Of a stretch of DNA of 64,000 nt, positions 62,038 through 64,000 are shown piece by piece. The notes under the pieces are model-generated. The model made no database searches. It was not told where the DNA came from and saw only the letters and a program-made list of their open reading frames with translations. Source of the DNA: Mesorhizobium wenxiniae (GTDB taxonomy: Bacteria > Pseudomonadota > Alphaproteobacteria > Rhizobiales > Rhizobiaceae). The DNA lies in contig NZ_NPKH01000004.1 in the NCBI RefSeq assembly GCF_002284535.1, positions 1-64,000 on the forward strand, read 5' to 3'. Numbering within the stretch: the first letter of the stretch is position 1; the number at the start of each line of letters is the position of its first letter. A program made the translations under genes and the position numbers.

Positions 62038-62961
62038 CTAACGTCCGAGGTGCGGAGCCCTGTCTTGCGCTTCTGCAAGCTCGACCTGGCGCTGACGCTC
62101 GGCGTAGCGCGCGCGATCCTCGTCGGAACGGGCATCGAAGCAATGCGGGCATGAGATGCCGGCGGCGTATTTCGGCGATAACAGGTCCTGCCCGATCAGC
62201 GGATGCCGGCAGGCGCGACACAGTTCCGCCTCACCCTCGACCAGCCCGTGCGACACCGAGACGCGCTCGTCGAAGACGAAGCACTCGCCCTGCCAGAGGC
62301 TCTGTTCGGCGGGCACCTGTTCGAGATATTTCAGGATACCGCCCTTGAGATGGAACACATCCTCGAAGCCGAGCGACTTCACATAGGCCGTTGCCTTCTC
62401 GCAGCGTATGCCGCCGGTGCAGAACATGGCCACCCTCCGGCCGACGAGCTCGGCCCGGTGCTGCTCGACCCAGGCCGGGAATTCGCGAAAGCTCGTCGTG
62501 GCGGGATCGACCGCGCCCTTGAAGGTGCCGATCGATACCTCGTAGGCATTGCGCGTGTCGATGACGATCGTGCCCGCATCCGAGATCAGTGCGTTCCAAT
62601 CGGCCGGTGCCACATAGGTGCCGGCGCTTGCCGCCGGATCGATATCCCTAACGCCCATGGTGACGATCTCGCGCTTCAGCCGCACCTTCATGCGGTGGAA
62701 CGGCGTCTGCGCGGCGCTGCTGTACTTGACCTCGAGACCGGCGAGACCTTCGATGGATTGGAGATGATCGATGAGCGCGGCGATGTCAGCTTCGCTGCCG
62801 GCGACCGTGCCGTTGATGCCCTCATGCGCCAGAAGCAGCGTGCCCTTGATACTGCGTCCGCAGCAAAAGGCGGCGAGTGGTGCGCGCAACGCCTCGAAGC
62901 CGTCGAGCCGGGCAAACCTGTAGAGCGCGGCAACGCGGAAAGGTTGATTGGGCAGTGTCAT
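62038..62961 (-). CDS. trhO: tRNA uridine(34) hydroxylase (YceA/TrhO rhodanese family)
   Basis: A 307-residue rhodanese-domain protein. The family start contains '[19 protein letters not shown]', '[19 protein letters not shown]' follows, and the rhodanese Cys is in '[16 protein letters not shown]'. A C-terminal zinc-like cluster 'CRACRHPL' and 'CPHCFDARS' follows. It hydroxylates U34 of certain tRNAs. A GTG start at 62973 (four residues longer) is possible. Confidence 0.92.
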   Translation of the reverse strand: MTLPNQPFRVAALYRFARLDGFEALRAPLAAFCCGRSIKGTLLLAHEGINGTVAGSEADIAALIDHLQSIEGLAGLEVKYSSAAQTPFHRMKVRLKREIVTMGVRDIDPAASAGTYVAPADWNALISDAGTIVIDTRNAYEVSIGTFKGAVDPATTSFREFPAWVEQHRAELVGRRVAMFCTGGIRCEKATAYVKSLGFEDVFHLKGGILKYLEQVPAEQSLWQGECFVFDERVSVSHGLVEGEAELCRACRHPLIGQDLLSPKYAAGISCPHCFDARSDEDRARYAERQRQVELAEAQDRAPHLGR

Positions 62962-62973
62962 CGCCGAAGCCAC

Positions 62974-63152
62974 TAAACGCTCATGAAAGCCGATTCAAGG
63001 CTGACGCGTGGATCAGCCTCTCCCTGGTGGCTTTGACGGCCGGTGCTGACGGCATTGCCGGCAGTGCGTGACATCGCGACACGCTTCGTTTCGTGGACAG
63101 AAAAACGGCCTTCTGCTAACCGGTTGAACGGATCAATACCGGAGAGACGACA
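62974..63152. other. Divergent intergenic region
   Basis: About 180 bases between the divergent trhO and eda genes. No clear operator or promoter pair was picked out by eye. Confidence 0.4.
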
Positions 63153-63791
63153 ATGCCCTGCAAGACCGAAAAGCTCCTGTCGCTCCTCAACGGCCAACCG
63201 GTAATCCCGGTGCTGAAGATCGCCAACGTCGCCGATGCCGTGCCGCTGGCGCGTGCCCTGGCGCGCGGCGGCCTGCCAGCGGTCGAGATCACGCTGCGGA
63301 CAGCTGACGCGCTGGAGGCGATCCGGCTTGTGGCAAGCGAAGTCGAGGACGCCGTCGTCGGCGCCGGCACCATTCTGGACGCCCGCCAGTTCGGCGAGGC
63401 GGCAGCAGTCGGCTCCAAGTTCATCGTCAGCCCCGGCATCACCCGCGAGCTTCTGGCGGCGGCGAAGGACAGCGACGTTCCGTTGCTGCCCGGTGCCATC
63501 ACGCCGGGTGAGATCATGGCCGCCCGCGAGGCAGGCTTGCGTTTCCTGAAATTCTTCCCGGCGGAACAGTCGGGCGGCATCGCGTCGCTCAAGGCATTCG
63601 CCTCGCCGCTGGCCGATGTGCAATTCTGCCCGACCGGCGGCATCACCGGCAAGAACGCCGCCGACTATCTGAGCTTGCCCAACGTCATCTGCGTCGGCGG
63701 CTCCTGGGTGGCCCCGGACGATTTGGTCAAGGCCGGCAGGTGGGACGAAATCGAGGCGTTGGCGCGCGCGGCGAGCAAGCTCGGGCGGTAG
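63153..63791 (+). CDS. eda: KDPG (2-keto-3-deoxy-6-phosphogluconate) aldolase
   Basis: A 212-residue class I aldolase. E45 in 'VEITLRT', the Schiff-base lysine K133 in 'LRFLKFFPAEQSGG', and 'CPTGGITGKNA' for phosphate binding are all present. It cleaves KDPG to pyruvate and glyceraldehyde-3-phosphate in the Entner-Doudoroff pathway. No edd or zwf is adjacent. A rho-independent terminator follows. Confidence 0.93.
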   Translation: MPCKTEKLLSLLNGQPVIPVLKIANVADAVPLARALARGGLPAVEITLRTADALEAIRLVASEVEDAVVGAGTILDARQFGEAAAVGSKFIVSPGITRELLAAAKDSDVPLLPGAITPGEIMAAREAGLRFLKFFPAEQSGGIASLKAFASPLADVQFCPTGGITGKNAADYLSLPNVICVGGSWVAPDDLVKAGRWDEIEALARAASKLGR

Positions 63792-63848
63792 AGAAACTCT
63801 TATCCCCAAGCGGACTGGCTGCATCGCGGCGTTTGTTTGCGAACAGCA

Positions 63849-63885
63849 AAAAGCCGCGCGGGTTGTCCGGCGCGGCTTTGTTTTG
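63849..63885 (+). terminator. Intrinsic terminator after eda
   Basis: The stem AAGCCGCGC/GCGCGGCTT (63851-63859 and 63870-63878) is followed by TGTTTT. It lies about 60 bases beyond the eda stop and just before the end of a convergent gene, so it may work in both directions (AAA to its left). Confidence 0.8.
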
Positions 63886-63898
63886 CTTGGTCGATCCG

Positions 63899-64000
63899 CT
63901 ACTTGGTCTGGAAGCGGGCTACCGACATGAACTTGACGGCATTGCCGGTGAACCGGTTGGCGTCGGCCAGCTGATCGTTCGGCTGGAAGCCCGCGGTGTA
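63899..64000 (-). CDS. C-terminal fragment of a gene running off the window
   Basis: The last 33 residues of a minus-strand protein are visible (…NRFTGNAVKFMSVARFQTK, stop at 63899). The rest lies beyond the window edge. No domain can be assigned from this piece. Confidence 0.55.
   Translation of the reverse strand, partial: YTAGFQPNDQLADANRFTGNAVKFMSVARFQTK

Noticed and set aside
1..64000. CRISPR arrays, prophage, intact insertion sequences, rRNA and tRNA genes
   Set aside because: No regularly spaced repeats, transposase or phage genes, rRNA sequence or tRNA cloverleaf with conserved arms was recognised by reading; a tRNAscan/Infernal run could still reveal one.

Overview
The window looks like a chromosomal segment of a GC-rich alphaproteobacterium of the Hyphomicrobiales, most like Mesorhizobium. 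This rests on the gene set: circularly permuted ATP-grasp/alpha-E with DUF2126, ECF42-DGPF, thiXYZ under a TPP riboswitch, an ornithine decarboxylase with a speF-like leader, and D-erythronate dehydrogenase. Repeat families resembling rhizobial mosaic repeats point the same way. No rRNA, tRNA, CRISPR array, phage or intact insertion sequence was seen. Species assignment is inference.

Layout. 0-3.3 kb: small stress and membrane genes (a 25-residue hydrophobic peptide, a DUF892 ferritin-like protein, a thioredoxin-reductase-like flavoprotein). 3.3-4.7 kb is gene-poor and holds a frameshifted alpha/beta-hydrolase remnant. 4.7-9.2 kb: DMT exporter, DrrAB-type ABC exporter, periplasmic Cu/Zn superoxide dismutase and a TSUP permease. 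9.4-12.3 kb: TPP riboswitch, a tiny possible ykoF remnant and a ThiXZY importer. 12.5-19 kb: AI-2E family protein, a candidate small RNA with its own promoter and terminator, an ALDH7-type dehydrogenase, an ECF42 sigma factor with its DGPF partner, and topoisomerase IB. 19-25.8 kb: a three-gene operon for an uncharacterised peptide-ligation/transglutaminase system. 26-31 kb: glutaryl-CoA dehydrogenase with a divergent LysR regulator, then Tex. 30.8-40.1 kb: two tandem serine hydrolases, a PotFGHI-type polyamine importer, an amidohydrolase and a divergent acetylpolyamine deacetylase. 40.4-44.9 kb: an MFS-monooxygenase fusion and an ADH/TetR/hydrolase cassette with a long inverted repeat, bounded by diverged direct repeats. 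45-48.7 kb: a large coiled-coil protein preceded by a 23-codon ORF, a gamma-butyrobetaine-hydroxylase-like dioxygenase and an SCP2 protein. 48.7-53.3 kb: a GNAT gene carrying an in-frame palindromic repeat, ornithine decarboxylase with a long leader, an amidase and a LysR regulator. 53.3-57.5 kb: nickel/cobalt and cation efflux genes around a D-erythronate dehydrogenase. 57.5-64 kb: GNAT and aminotransferase genes sharing a near-perfect palindrome, an orphan DGPF protein, SDR, DUF533, TrhO, Eda and a partial gene at the edge.

Themes. Polyamine metabolism recurs: uptake (PotFGHI), deacetylation (AphA-like) and synthesis (ODC) lie within about 20 kb. Thiamine-precursor uptake is under riboswitch control. 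Metal and oxidative stress handling recurs (SodC, DUF892, NicO, CDF). The least understood pieces are the ATP-grasp/alpha-E/transglutaminase operon, the candidate small RNA at 13.9-14.0 kb, the coiled-coil gene with its upstream mini-ORF, and repeat elements that have entered or bracket coding regions.
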